From assembly GCA_014804285.1 (NCBI GenBank), contig JAAVAA010000044.1, positions 2,992 to 14,615 of the forward strand: a stretch of DNA of 11,624 nucleotides, given 5' to 3'. Under the pieces are notes generated by a model, which was not told the DNA's origin, did not search any database, and saw only the letters and a list, made by a program, of their open reading frames with translations. Below, in pieces: positions 1-7,549 of this stretch. This DNA is from Lachnospiraceae bacterium (GTDB taxonomy: Bacteria; Bacillota; Clostridia; Lachnospirales; Lachnospiraceae). Numbering within the stretch: the stretch's first letter is position 1; each line of letters starts with the position of its first letter. A program made the translations under genes and the position numbers.

Positions 1-357
1 CTTCCTGTACTGACCTTCAAAAACCTCGAGGAAGCAGCCCAAAAGATTAATTCCATGCCCTCGCCTTTAGCTCTTTACCATTTTTCTTCTGACAGGCAGA
101 ATATCCGCTTTGTAAAAGAGCGCATTCAATATGGCGGAGGCTGTATCAATGATACCCTGATCCACCTTGCCACCAGCGGTATGGGATTTGGCGGAGTTGG
201 TGAAAGCGGTATGGGATCTTACCACGGAAAGTGCGGATTTGACACCTTCTCCCACCAAAAAAGCATTGTGGACAAAAAGACATTTCTTGACCTGCCTATG
301 CGCTATCAGCCTTATAACAAATTTTATGGCAGTCTGATACGTTTATTTGTCCGGTGA
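1..357 (+). CDS. Aldehyde dehydrogenase, class 3-like, C-terminal part (5' end outside window)
   Basis: The frame is open from base 1 to a TGA at 355-357, giving 118 residues of a C-terminus. It would oxidise aldehydes to acids with NAD(P) in the cytoplasm. Visible family marks are the segment FGGVGESGMGSYHGK, followed by a GFDTFSH motif and a downstream D-x-x-x-RYxPY element; together these are typical of the C-terminus of ALDH3/YwdH-like enzymes. The NAD-binding fold and catalytic cysteine lie upstream of the window and cannot be checked. The first ATG visible, at 55, is internal and is not the start. The gene converges on the long minus-strand operon, and its last 15 bases overlap the end of that operon's last gene. 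The family call is confident, but the substrate is unknown. Confidence 0.9.
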   Translation, partial: LPVLTFKNLEEAAQKINSMPSPLALYHFSSDRQNIRFVKERIQYGGGCINDTLIHLATSGMGFGGVGESGMGSYHGKCGFDTFSHQKSIVDKKTFLDLPMRYQPYNKFYGSLIRLFVR

Positions 358-1857
358 TTTGTCTTCACCGCTTTCTGACGCATACTTTTCCTTATATAAA
401 TACAGCCAGGGGGTGTTGACAGGGAGCTTGATAAAATCCTTCTTATCATACACCTCTTGAACCGTTCCATCCTTAATTCGGATCAATCGATCAGCTAATG
501 CTAGAGAATCTGCAAGGTTTACTGCCAGAATTACCACTGTGATTCCCTTTTTAAGAAAGCGTTCCAACAGTTCCCAGATATGACTTCGAATGGATACCTC
601 TGCCCGTCGAAAGGGCTGTATACAAAACACTACCCGGGGATTTTGCAGAAGAATCCGAGTATACACTAGATCATACTTTTGCTTTACTGTAAGTTCCTCC
701 GGTCTTTTAAAAAACACATCTTCCCCCAAAAACTGTCCATATTCGCTAATAATACTCTTTTTCATCCCCTTGGAAGACCAGATTTTCCGAAACCGATGAT
801 CCATAGTAAAACATAAATTATCAAAATAACTCATATTATGAAATATCATAGTCTCTGCGGGAAGCTCCTGTATCACGGCTATCCGCCTGTCCATCCCAGG
901 TCTTAATTTTTCACCGTCAACGATAATTTGTCCGCTTTCCGGTTTTTTTTCCTCTAAGAGGAAAAAGAAATCCTCCAATGCGCAATTATCCATATCCTGC
1001 AAAACAAGGCACTCTCCAGCATTCACCCATAGATTCAGATTTCGTATATTTCTATGATACAAGGATCTGACCTCAAATGCTGCCTTCCCCTGCTTTTTCT
1101 CCTGCACCTTTAGCTGAGTTCTCACCCATCTATCATAATCCTCCACGCAAGGAATAAAAAACTGATCCGGCTTCTTATCTTTGCTGTCAAAGTATTTGAT
1201 AATATGTCCGTTTTCCATCAGAGCAATCCTATCACAAAACTGCCTTGTCTCCTCAAAGTGAGCAGATACATAAAGAAATGAGATCCCTTTTCCTGCATAA
1301 TGCCTCAAGATCCCGTGCAGTTTGATAAGCTCACTGTCACTGATAAAGGTTCCTACGCTGTCCAGCACAATTAATCTGCTGCCTGCAACCACTGCTTTTA
1401 AAAGCTCCACCACAAATTTCTCAAATACTGTCAATTCATCCACATAGGCATCTGCCCGTATATTCATGCCAATGTCCTCCAGAAACGGCAGGAGCTGCTT
1501 TTTCAACACTTCCGGCTGCATAAACCATTTTCGAAATCCTTGCCTTAGCACAAACACATTGTCTACAACAGTCAAATCCTGTGCAAGGCTGCTTTCATTG
1601 CGAATAATACTGATCCGGTTCGTCCCTCCTTCTGTTTTTTTCCATTCATTGACTAGTTTTTCATGATAATAAATGTAACCATAATGAAGCGGCAGATTTT
1701 GCTTCAACAGCAAGAAAAGGGCTTCTAAGCCATCATTATTAACTGGAACCAGTCCCATAATCTCTCCTGACAAAATTGTCATGCTAAAATTGTCCAGTTC
1801 AGTCACGCTCTGATTCCTGTAAGTCACTCGCTCCATACGCAGCATTTCTTCTCTCAT
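343..1857 (-). CDS. Tandem ABC-ATPase-like protein with all nucleotide-binding motifs lost (pseudo-ATPase)
   Basis: This 504-residue protein has the two-half layout and length of RbsA/MglA-type sugar ATPases but lacks the catalytic residues. Aligned by eye to the intact RbsA-like protein encoded at 7546-9081, the first Walker A reads GLVPVNNDGLE (about residues 35-45), with Lys-Ser-Thr replaced by Leu-Glu-Ala. The first Walker B is LIVLDS, so the glutamate is lost, and the switch histidine is alanine (YVSAHFEE). In the second half, Walker A is LQDMDNCALED, the signature LSGGNQQK is LTVKQKYD, and FDEPTRG is CIQPFRR. The frame is uninterrupted, so this looks like a conserved non-catalytic protein and not decay. 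It is the last gene of the operon, 17 nt after the kinase, with an AGGGG ribosome site 8 nt before the ATG. A regulatory or adaptor role is inferred. The start could also be at codon 5 (1845). Confidence 0.85.
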   Translation of the reverse strand: MREEMLRMERVTYRNQSVTELDNFSMTILSGEIMGLVPVNNDGLEALFLLLKQNLPLHYGYIYYHEKLVNEWKKTEGGTNRISIIRNESSLAQDLTVVDNVFVLRQGFRKWFMQPEVLKKQLLPFLEDIGMNIRADAYVDELTVFEKFVVELLKAVVAGSRLIVLDSVGTFISDSELIKLHGILRHYAGKGISFLYVSAHFEETRQFCDRIALMENGHIIKYFDSKDKKPDQFFIPCVEDYDRWVRTQLKVQEKKQGKAAFEVRSLYHRNIRNLNLWVNAGECLVLQDMDNCALEDFFFLLEEKKPESGQIIVDGEKLRPGMDRRIAVIQELPAETMIFHNMSYFDNLCFTMDHRFRKIWSSKGMKKSIISEYGQFLGEDVFFKRPEELTVKQKYDLVYTRILLQNPRVVFCIQPFRRAEVSIRSHIWELLERFLKKGITVVILAVNLADSLALADRLIRIKDGTVQEVYDKKDFIKLPVNTPWLYLYKEKYASESGEDKSPDK

Positions 1858-1874
1858 AGCTCTATCCCCTATTG

Positions 1875-2927
1875 CTACCCAAGCGCCTCTTTATTTGGAA
1901 TTTCCCTATCACTGGTAATTGCCGGTAAGGTAATTTCCACATCCGTCCCTACTCCCGGCATGGAAAATACATGCAATCCATATTCCTCCCCAAAAAGCAG
2001 ATGTATCCGGTTATTCACATTGACTAGTGCAATTCCGCCTTTTGTCTCCGATTCCTGATTGGACATCAGCCGAGCGCTTTTTTGAAGACGCTCATTCATG
2101 TCAGACAGCGTCTTTTCATCCATTCCCACACCATCATCCGATATCCGGATCACAAGTCTCCTAGCGGTTCTCTCCAGGTGAATCTTCAAATGCCCTGCTC
2201 CTAATTTACATTCTGTTCCATGAATGATACTATTTTCCAGAATAGGCTGCATGGTAAGCTTTGGCAGCCTGCAACGGTAAATCTCTTCGCGCTCTTCCCT
2301 ATCACATTCTATATCAAGCTGCACTCTTTCTCCAAACCGGTATTTCTGAATTTTAAAATATGTTTCACAATTTTGTATTTCTTCCTCTATAGAAACCAGA
2401 TTTTCAACCTTACTTATGGTATAGCGGAAAAAGCTTGCAAGGGCTTCCGTCATATCTGACACTTCAGTCAGACCAGCAATCAACGCTTCGCTGCGGATAC
2501 TTTCCAATGTATTATACAAAAAGTGCGGATTAATCTGATTTTGCAATGCAAGATACTGGGCCTGCCGCTTATTCATCCGCAAAAGTTCTGAAACATCCAA
2601 CATTCCCTGCAGACGTTCCTCCATCATCCGGCTCACCGGTGTCAGATAAACTTCTCCATTTCCAGATACTTCATTAGCAGTATAACCTTCCAGAAACAAA
2701 CGAGTGCTTTTTTCTATCTGTTGATACGGCTTCATAATCCACATCCCCGCTGCCCACAGATTCAGTGTAAATATAATTCCACCCCCCAAAACGCACCACC
2801 AAAACCTGCTGTCCCAAACTATTGCGACTGCTGACAAGCAAAACAGCAACACCGTAATTAGGGCTATTCCTACAATTCCCGCCACTAAAATTCTCTTGGA
2901 TAAATAACTGAGTTTCTTACTCTTCAT
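1875..2927 (-). CDS. Sensor histidine kinase, LytS/YesM type, with almost no extracytoplasmic domain
   Basis: A 350-residue membrane kinase. Two hydrophobic segments (about residues 13-37 and 42-65) are joined by only about five residues, so nothing sizeable is outside the membrane. A linker of about 55 residues leads to the phosphoacceptor motif QINPHFLYN (His about 135), typical of the His_kinase (PF06580) family. The ATP-binding part shows an N-box (PILENSIIHG), DDGVGM and a final glycine-rich segment near GGIALVNVNNR. YesM-like kinases usually carry a large extracellular sensor and are much longer; here that part is missing by design, since the N-terminus looks complete. An AGGAG site lies 6 nt before the ATG at 2927; an in-frame GTG at 2930 is a weaker alternative. 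The partner is the response regulator just upstream (17 nt gap). Its stimulus probably arrives through another membrane protein (inference). Confidence 0.95.
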   Translation of the reverse strand: MKSKKLSYLSKRILVAGIVGIALITVLLFCLSAVAIVWDSRFWWCVLGGGIIFTLNLWAAGMWIMKPYQQIEKSTRLFLEGYTANEVSGNGEVYLTPVSRMMEERLQGMLDVSELLRMNKRQAQYLALQNQINPHFLYNTLESIRSEALIAGLTEVSDMTEALASFFRYTISKVENLVSIEEEIQNCETYFKIQKYRFGERVQLDIECDREEREEIYRCRLPKLTMQPILENSIIHGTECKLGAGHLKIHLERTARRLVIRISDDGVGMDEKTLSDMNERLQKSARLMSNQESETKGGIALVNVNNRIHLLFGEEYGLHVFSMPGVGTDVEITLPAITSDREIPNKEALG

Positions 2928-2944
2928 CACCCTCTCCTAATTCA

Positions 2945-4531
2945 TTATCCATACAGCCGTCGGAATTCTGCTGGATTTACTCCAGTCATTTTATGAAAAG
3001 TCTGCGTAAAATGTTTCCTGTCATTGTATCCAACTGCTTCACACACTTCTGCTACCGACATGTTCGTCTCTCGAAGAAGCTCCTTTGCCTTATCAATCCT
3101 CACTCTGGTCAGGTATTTGGAGAACCCTTCTCCGGTCTCCTTTTTGAACATGGCGCTGAAGTATGCCGAACTAAATCCTACTGCGTCACAGACCTCATCC
3201 AGCGTAACATTTCTTCCGTAATTTTCCATGATCATCTGTTTCGCTATCCGTATAGGCCTTGTTGCCTCGTTTTCCCGAACGGTTTTCGCTTCTGATATTA
3301 TTTTTTCCTGAAGTACATAAAGTTCTTTAAAAATACCTTCCACCATGCTGCACTGACGACAACGGAATTCAAATTCCTGCTGTAGTTTTCCAGTGTGCTT
3401 GTTTCCCATTCTGAGCACAAATAGCTTTCCTGCATCCAACACAATCTCAAGAATTTCTCTTCCCCTGATATTCGGTATACCCATCACAGCAGATTTCAGA
3501 TGATCGTCTGCCAGCATAGCCTCTTTTTCGTCCAAAACCTCAATGGCATGTTCCACGGTCTTTGCATATTTTTCTAATAAGGGCTGTTTATCGATCCCGT
3601 TGCTTAAGGCTGTTCCTTCCAACATTCTGCCACAGCCCTCGATCAGCCGTTCCTCAACTGCTAGTCTTGCTTCTTCCATAGAATCGGCAAGCTCTGTTAC
3701 ATCACCAGCAGCTCTCCCCAATCCTATAGAAAATTCCACCTTCCCAAACAGATTTTTACTTGCTTCCATTTGTCTCAAAAATTCCCGCATGCGGTGCCTT
3801 ACCTCGTCGCGTCTTTCCGGAAGATAATTGAGAATTCCATATCCGGCAAATCCTCGAAACGTCAAAAGACTTTCCGTGCATACCGGGGGAACTCCCGCCA
3901 AAAACAGTTCTTCGGCTTTCTGCATAATAATGGAAAATGCCGGTTCACCTGTCTTTTCCGGATCAAAGTCGATTTTTAAAACAAATGCCTGGAGGATTCC
4001 TTCTTCCACATGGAAATGATAATTTTGTTTCAACTCACTTACTGTGAACTCTCTGCTTTCGTCCAAAACATCTTTAATCAGTCCCTCACGCAGCCTTTTC
4101 AAATCATTTCGACTGTTTTGATGATCATTTTCCTTGTCCAAACTGCTCTTATGATTGTCCTTCAGACGGCTTACAATTTTCTGCAATGTTTCATTCAACT
4201 CATCCTGCTTAATAGGTTTTAGAATATAGTTCCCCACACCATACGCAATTGCTGTCTGAGCATACTCAAAATGTGCATAGCCGCTGATAATAACAATTTC
4301 AATATCCGAACAAAGCTCCCTTGCCTGCCGGATCAACTCCAATCCGTCACATCCCGGCATCCGAATATCCGTAATCAATATGTTTGGCTGCTTGTCTTTT
4401 ACAAGTTCAAGCGCTTCCAACCCATTTACTGCTTTCCCTACAATTTCAAGTCCTAGCCCCTCCCAGTCAACCAAAGCCTCCACAAGCCTGCAAATCAACT
4501 TTTCATCATCTGCTATAATTACCTTCCACAT
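2945..4531 (-). CDS. Response regulator, YesN-type, receiver plus AraC DNA-binding domain
   Basis: A 528-residue cytoplasmic transcription factor. The receiver domain occupies roughly residues 1-120, with acidic pair D8/D9, phosphoacceptor D55 (in TDIRMPG), S83 and K105 (in LKPI). A middle region of about 300 residues contains the FSIGLGR...L..SMEEAR pattern often seen in YesN-like regulators. The last 100 residues or so are two helix-turn-helix motifs of the AraC family, ending near HFTQTFHKMTGVNPAEFRR. I chose the ATG at 4531 because translation from there begins directly with the receiver's first strand (WKVIIADDE) and a GAGGGG ribosome site sits 6 nt upstream; an in-frame ATG at 4588 would add 19 unrelated residues. 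It lies between the binding lipoprotein and the kinase, so it probably activates this operon in response to the transported solute. Direct repeats at 9173-9202 are a candidate operator. Confidence 0.95.
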   Translation of the reverse strand: MWKVIIADDEKLICRLVEALVDWEGLGLEIVGKAVNGLEALELVKDKQPNILITDIRMPGCDGLELIRQARELCSDIEIVIISGYAHFEYAQTAIAYGVGNYILKPIKQDELNETLQKIVSRLKDNHKSSLDKENDHQNSRNDLKRLREGLIKDVLDESREFTVSELKQNYHFHVEEGILQAFVLKIDFDPEKTGEPAFSIIMQKAEELFLAGVPPVCTESLLTFRGFAGYGILNYLPERRDEVRHRMREFLRQMEASKNLFGKVEFSIGLGRAAGDVTELADSMEEARLAVEERLIEGCGRMLEGTALSNGIDKQPLLEKYAKTVEHAIEVLDEKEAMLADDHLKSAVMGIPNIRGREILEIVLDAGKLFVLRMGNKHTGKLQQEFEFRCRQCSMVEGIFKELYVLQEKIISEAKTVRENEATRPIRIAKQMIMENYGRNVTLDEVCDAVGFSSAYFSAMFKKETGEGFSKYLTRVRIDKAKELLRETNMSVAEVCEAVGYNDRKHFTQTFHKMTGVNPAEFRRLYG

Positions 4532-4543
4532 AGGCTTCCCCTC
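4532..4543 (-). promoter_or_regulatory. Ribosome binding site deciding the response regulator start
   Basis: GAGGGG at 4543-4538 on the minus strand is 6 nt before the ATG at 4531. No comparable site precedes the in-frame ATGs at 4588 or 4561, which supports the shorter 528-residue protein that begins at the receiver domain. Confidence 0.75.
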
Positions 4544-4592
4544 TGACAGCATTTTTTTCATCTTAACACCCGTTTCAAAACAATTCAACAGA

Positions 4593-4614
4593 AACGCCGG
4601 ATCTCTCCGACGTT
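4593..4614 (-). other. Stem-loop between the binding-protein gene and the response regulator gene
   Basis: On the minus strand AACGTCGG, loop AGAGAT, CCGGCGTT form an 8-bp stem with one T-G pair. What follows (TCTGTTGAATTGTTTT) is T-rich but not a clean T run, so it is at best a leaky terminator. It would let the abundant binding protein be made in excess over the signalling proteins while still allowing read-through. Confidence 0.55.
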
Positions 4615-4658
4615 CCTGAATTTTTCTTTTCTACTGGTATACCCTTTTTCTCTACAGA

Positions 4659-6464
4659 TTATTTTGTAAGTACGGAAACTCCCGTATCGGCCACTTTACC
4701 ACCTAAAGACTCTCCTTCCAATGCCTTTACGCAGGCTTCTACACCCATAGAGCCCATCACATCCGGATTTTGTGCCATGGTGCAGAGCAGATATCCGTCA
4801 CCAATCAGCCCCTGAATGGCATCTGACTTATCAAAACCTACTCCAATGATATCTGCATTTCCAGAAGCTTTGATTGCATTTCCGGCTCCGGTTGTCGAAC
4901 CTTCATTACAGCCAAAGATACCAACCACTCCCTGAGTAATATAGTTCTCAGCAATGCTCTGTGACTTTGCCGCATCCCCCTCACCGTACTGGGTTTCCAG
5001 AAGTTCAAACCCGGTTCCTTCAAATGCCGCACGGAATCCTTCTTCTCTCATCACACAGGAATCTGTTGCCGCATTCACATTGATGATACCGATTGTGCCG
5101 CTTGTAACACCTTGGTCTTCCAATGCTTTCTTCATTTCTTCACCGGCAGTCTGTCCCGCCGCCTTATTGTCAGTAGAGAAGGTTGCCTCTGCGGCCACAT
5201 TTGCGGGTGAATCAACATAAACAATCTTAACACCTGCTGCTGAAGCCTCATTAAGTGCAGATGAGATCGCATCCGGTCCATTTGCCGCTACCATAATCGC
5301 ATCATATCCGCCTGCAACTGCGTTGTTTACACATTCAATCTGCTGTGCATCATCTTTGGTGTTGGGTGACATAAAGGTTACGCTGACACCAAGTTCATCT
5401 GCCTTTGCCTGTGCACCTTCATTTAAGGTTACCCAGTGTTGATCAATAGAGTCCATGGTAATCAATGCAATTTTCCATTCTTTGGAAGCTGCAGTATCTG
5501 TAGCTTCACTCTGTGCCCCGCCTTCTTTTGCCAGTACAGAAACTCCAGTATCGGTCACAGCTCCTCCAAGACTTTCACCATTAATGGCTTTTACAGCCGC
5601 CTGCACACCTTCATATCCCATCACATCCGGATTCTGTGCCATAGTGCAACGAAGGAATCCACCATCAATAAGACCCAGAATTGCATCAGATTTATCAAAT
5701 CCCACACCAATTACGGAAACATTACCGGACGCTTTAATTGCATTTCCGGCTCCTGTAGTAGAGCCTTCGTTACATCCGAAAATACCAACCACTCCCTGAG
5801 TAATATAGTTTTCTGCAATACTCTGGGATTTCGCCGCATCACCTTCACCATACTGAGTCTCCAGAAGTTCAAAATCCGTTCCTTCAAATGCTGCGCGGAA
5901 GCCTTCTTCTCTCATTACACAGGAATCTGTTGCCGCATTTACATTGATAATTCCAATTGTACCGCTTGTAACATTGTTCTCTGCAAGCGCCTTCTTCATT
6001 TCTTCACCGGCAGTCTGTCCTGCTGCCTTATTATCAGTAGAGAAGGTTGCCTCTGCCGGTACATTTGCAGGTGAATCAACGTATACAATCTTAACACCTG
6101 CATCTGACGCTTCCTTAAGCGCAGAAGAAATAGCGTCTGGTCCGTTTGCCGCTACAATAATTGCTTTTGCACCGGCACTAACTGCATTATTTACACATTC
6201 AATCTGCTGCGCATCATCCTTGGTATTCGGTGCCATAAACTGAACCGTAACACCAAGTTCCCCTGCTGCTTTCTGAGCTCCCTCATTTAAGGTTACCCAG
6301 TGCTGGTCAATAGAATCCATTGTGATCAGTGCAATCATCGTATCCGATCCTGCTTCCGATCCATTTCCTTCTGTAGGTGTCTCGGTGTCCTTGCCGCCGC
6401 ACCCCGTGAGCATTGCTGCCATCAAACACAAGGAACACAATACTGCCATAAGCTTTTTCATCAT
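4659..6464 (-). CDS. Lipoprotein with two tandem, nearly identical periplasmic sugar-binding domains
   Basis: A 601-residue exported lipoprotein that should capture a solute for the RbsA/RbsC-type importer encoded just upstream. Residues 1-21 form a lipoprotein signal peptide with lipobox LTGC (lipidated Cys 22), followed by a Gly/Ser/Thr/Glu-rich tether. Residues about 44-313 and 332-601 are each a complete Peripla_BP_4 (RbsB-like) domain of 270 residues, joined by an 18-residue linker rich in Ala, Ser, Glu and Thr. By hand alignment the two copies differ at about 36 of 270 positions. Likely pocket segments (MDSIDQHW, NGPDA, DSPAN, NAATDSC, NEGSTTG, GFDKSD, AQNP) are the same in both, implying the same ligand. 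Typical RbsB-like proteins have one such domain in about 300-330 residues. An AGGAGG site lies 9 nt before the ATG at 6464; TTG 6467 and ATG 6461 are alternatives. Ligand unknown. Confidence 0.95.
   Translation of the reverse strand: MMKKLMAVLCSLCLMAAMLTGCGGKDTETPTEGNGSEAGSDTMIALITMDSIDQHWVTLNEGAQKAAGELGVTVQFMAPNTKDDAQQIECVNNAVSAGAKAIIVAANGPDAISSALKEASDAGVKIVYVDSPANVPAEATFSTDNKAAGQTAGEEMKKALAENNVTSGTIGIINVNAATDSCVMREEGFRAAFEGTDFELLETQYGEGDAAKSQSIAENYITQGVVGIFGCNEGSTTGAGNAIKASGNVSVIGVGFDKSDAILGLIDGGFLRCTMAQNPDVMGYEGVQAAVKAINGESLGGAVTDTGVSVLAKEGGAQSEATDTAASKEWKIALITMDSIDQHWVTLNEGAQAKADELGVSVTFMSPNTKDDAQQIECVNNAVAGGYDAIMVAANGPDAISSALNEASAAGVKIVYVDSPANVAAEATFSTDNKAAGQTAGEEMKKALEDQGVTSGTIGIINVNAATDSCVMREEGFRAAFEGTGFELLETQYGEGDAAKSQSIAENYITQGVVGIFGCNEGSTTGAGNAIKASGNADIIGVGFDKSDAIQGLIGDGYLLCTMAQNPDVMGSMGVEACVKALEGESLGGKVADTGVSVLTK
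4662..6335 (-). repeat. Tandem direct repeat: two copies of a binding-protein domain, 864-bp period
   Basis: Copy 1 covers 5526-6335 and copy 2 covers 4662-5471, each 810 bp (270 codons), separated by 54 bp encoding the linker. The copies stay in register without gaps. In the stretches I compared, DNA identity was about 85-92%, with most differences at third codon positions. The longest exact runs I found are 29 bp (for example 4918-4946 against 5782-5810). The repeat is wholly inside one coding sequence. Confidence 0.95.
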
Positions 6465-6493
6465 CAATTAATTCCTCCTTTTGATCATCTATC

Positions 6494-6514
6494 TTAGCAC
6501 CTTATGGTGACTAA
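6494..6514 (-). other. Stem-loop between permease and binding-protein genes
   Basis: Reading the minus strand, TTAGTCACC, loop ATAA, GGTGCTAA form an 8-bp stem with one bulged T, starting 6 nt after the permease stop. No T run follows. Such hairpins between permease and binding-protein genes often protect the mRNA 3' or 5' end and alter relative protein amounts. This role is inferred. Confidence 0.5.
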
Positions 6515-6520
6515 TTCCTA

Positions 6521-7549
6521 CTAACTTTCTTTTTGAGATGCCTTTTTCTTTTTCAATGCACCGCTACGAACTACTACATCCAAAAGCACTGCAAACACCA
6601 CAATAATACCGATTACCAGTCTCTGAATGCCAACCTGTGCGCCGATCATATTCAGCCCGTTCTCTAAAGTCTGCCATACTGCTGCACCAGCCAGTGTTCC
6701 CAATAAAATACCGGTGCCTCCAAGAGGCGACACTCCACCGATAACTCCTGCTGCTACGCCGTACATTTCGTACATGTTTCCGGCTTCCATATTACCCATA
6801 CCAGCCTGCCCGCAAAGGATTAATCCCACTACGCAAGAGCAAAATGCGCTGACCAAGTATGCCTTGGTAGTCGTTGCAAGTACACTGACACCGGAAAGCT
6901 TTGCCGCATCCACATTGGAGCCGATAGCATAGATATGACGTCCTGTTCTTGTCTTAGAAAGCAAAAAGAAAAAGATCACAAACAATACAATGGCAATCCA
7001 GAAGGTGTTATAAACTCCCAACGTCTTCCCGTAATAAAAGATACTCTGAAAGGTTTCCGCTGACTCCTTTCCTATTCCGGATGCAATGGCGTCCGTATTC
7101 CGATTGCCATTAACCATATAGGCCACGCCTCTTGCAACAAACATGGTTCCTAAAGTTGCAATAAAAGGCGGAAGCTGCCACTTTCCTACTAAAATACCGT
7201 TCAGCACGCCGATCACCATACAACAAAGCAGTGTAATCAAAATAGCCAGCACCGGATGAACACCCATGGTCATCAATGTCGCGGAGATCATCGCACTCAT
7301 ACCTGCAACGGAACCAATAGATAAATCAATATTTCCTGTGATAAGCAGATAACTTTGACCAATACCGATTAATAAATATTTGGACATGGATCTGAGCAGG
7401 TTCATGATATTCTGCCCTGAGAATACGGTAGGGTTAATGATTCCGAATGCAATATAAATAATGATCAATCCTACAAAAGCAGTGAGCGCTCCCCCCATTC
7501 CTCTGGTACTTAAAATTCTCTTTAACGGATTTTGTTTTTTCAGGTTCAT
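6521..7549 (-). CDS. Sugar-type ABC transporter permease, RbsC-like
   Basis: A 342-residue integral membrane protein of the BPD_transp_2 family (RbsC/XylH/MglC type), forming the transport channel as a dimer. It is almost wholly hydrophobic, with about eight to ten likely membrane helices. Hallmarks include LLITGNIDLSIGS after the first third, the segment RTGRHIYAIGSNVDAAKLSGV that normally couples to the ATPase, and GVIGGVSPLGGTG near the end. The C-terminus is a lysine-rich cytoplasmic tail. The ATG overlaps the stop of the ATPase gene (ATGA), so the two are translationally coupled, and a GGGAGGAG ribosome site lies inside the end of that gene. A single permease gene is present, as in ribose-type systems. 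The fold and role are clear; the solute is not. Confidence 0.96.
   Translation of the reverse strand: MNLKKQNPLKRILSTRGMGGALTAFVGLIIIYIAFGIINPTVFSGQNIMNLLRSMSKYLLIGIGQSYLLITGNIDLSIGSVAGMSAMISATLMTMGVHPVLAILITLLCCMVIGVLNGILVGKWQLPPFIATLGTMFVARGVAYMVNGNRNTDAIASGIGKESAETFQSIFYYGKTLGVYNTFWIAIVLFVIFFFLLSKTRTGRHIYAIGSNVDAAKLSGVSVLATTTKAYLVSAFCSCVVGLILCGQAGMGNMEAGNMYEMYGVAAGVIGGVSPLGGTGILLGTLAGAAVWQTLENGLNMIGAQVGIQRLVIGIIVVFAVLLDVVVRSGALKKKKASQKES

Noticed and set aside
343..1857. Pseudogene or frameshifted ATPase
   Set aside because: The frame is continuous for 504 codons with normal length, a ribosome site and operon spacing. Loss is confined to catalytic motifs, which does not look like random decay.
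4532..4588. Longer response regulator start at 4588
   Set aside because: The extra 19 residues precede a textbook receiver start, and the good ribosome site belongs to the ATG at 4531.
5436..6074. 212-codon plus-strand open frame opposite the binding-protein gene, with a matching one at 4954-5220
   Set aside because: It is antisense to a clear coding sequence, has a cysteine- and serine-rich composition without family motifs, and arises from the repeated domain's codon use.
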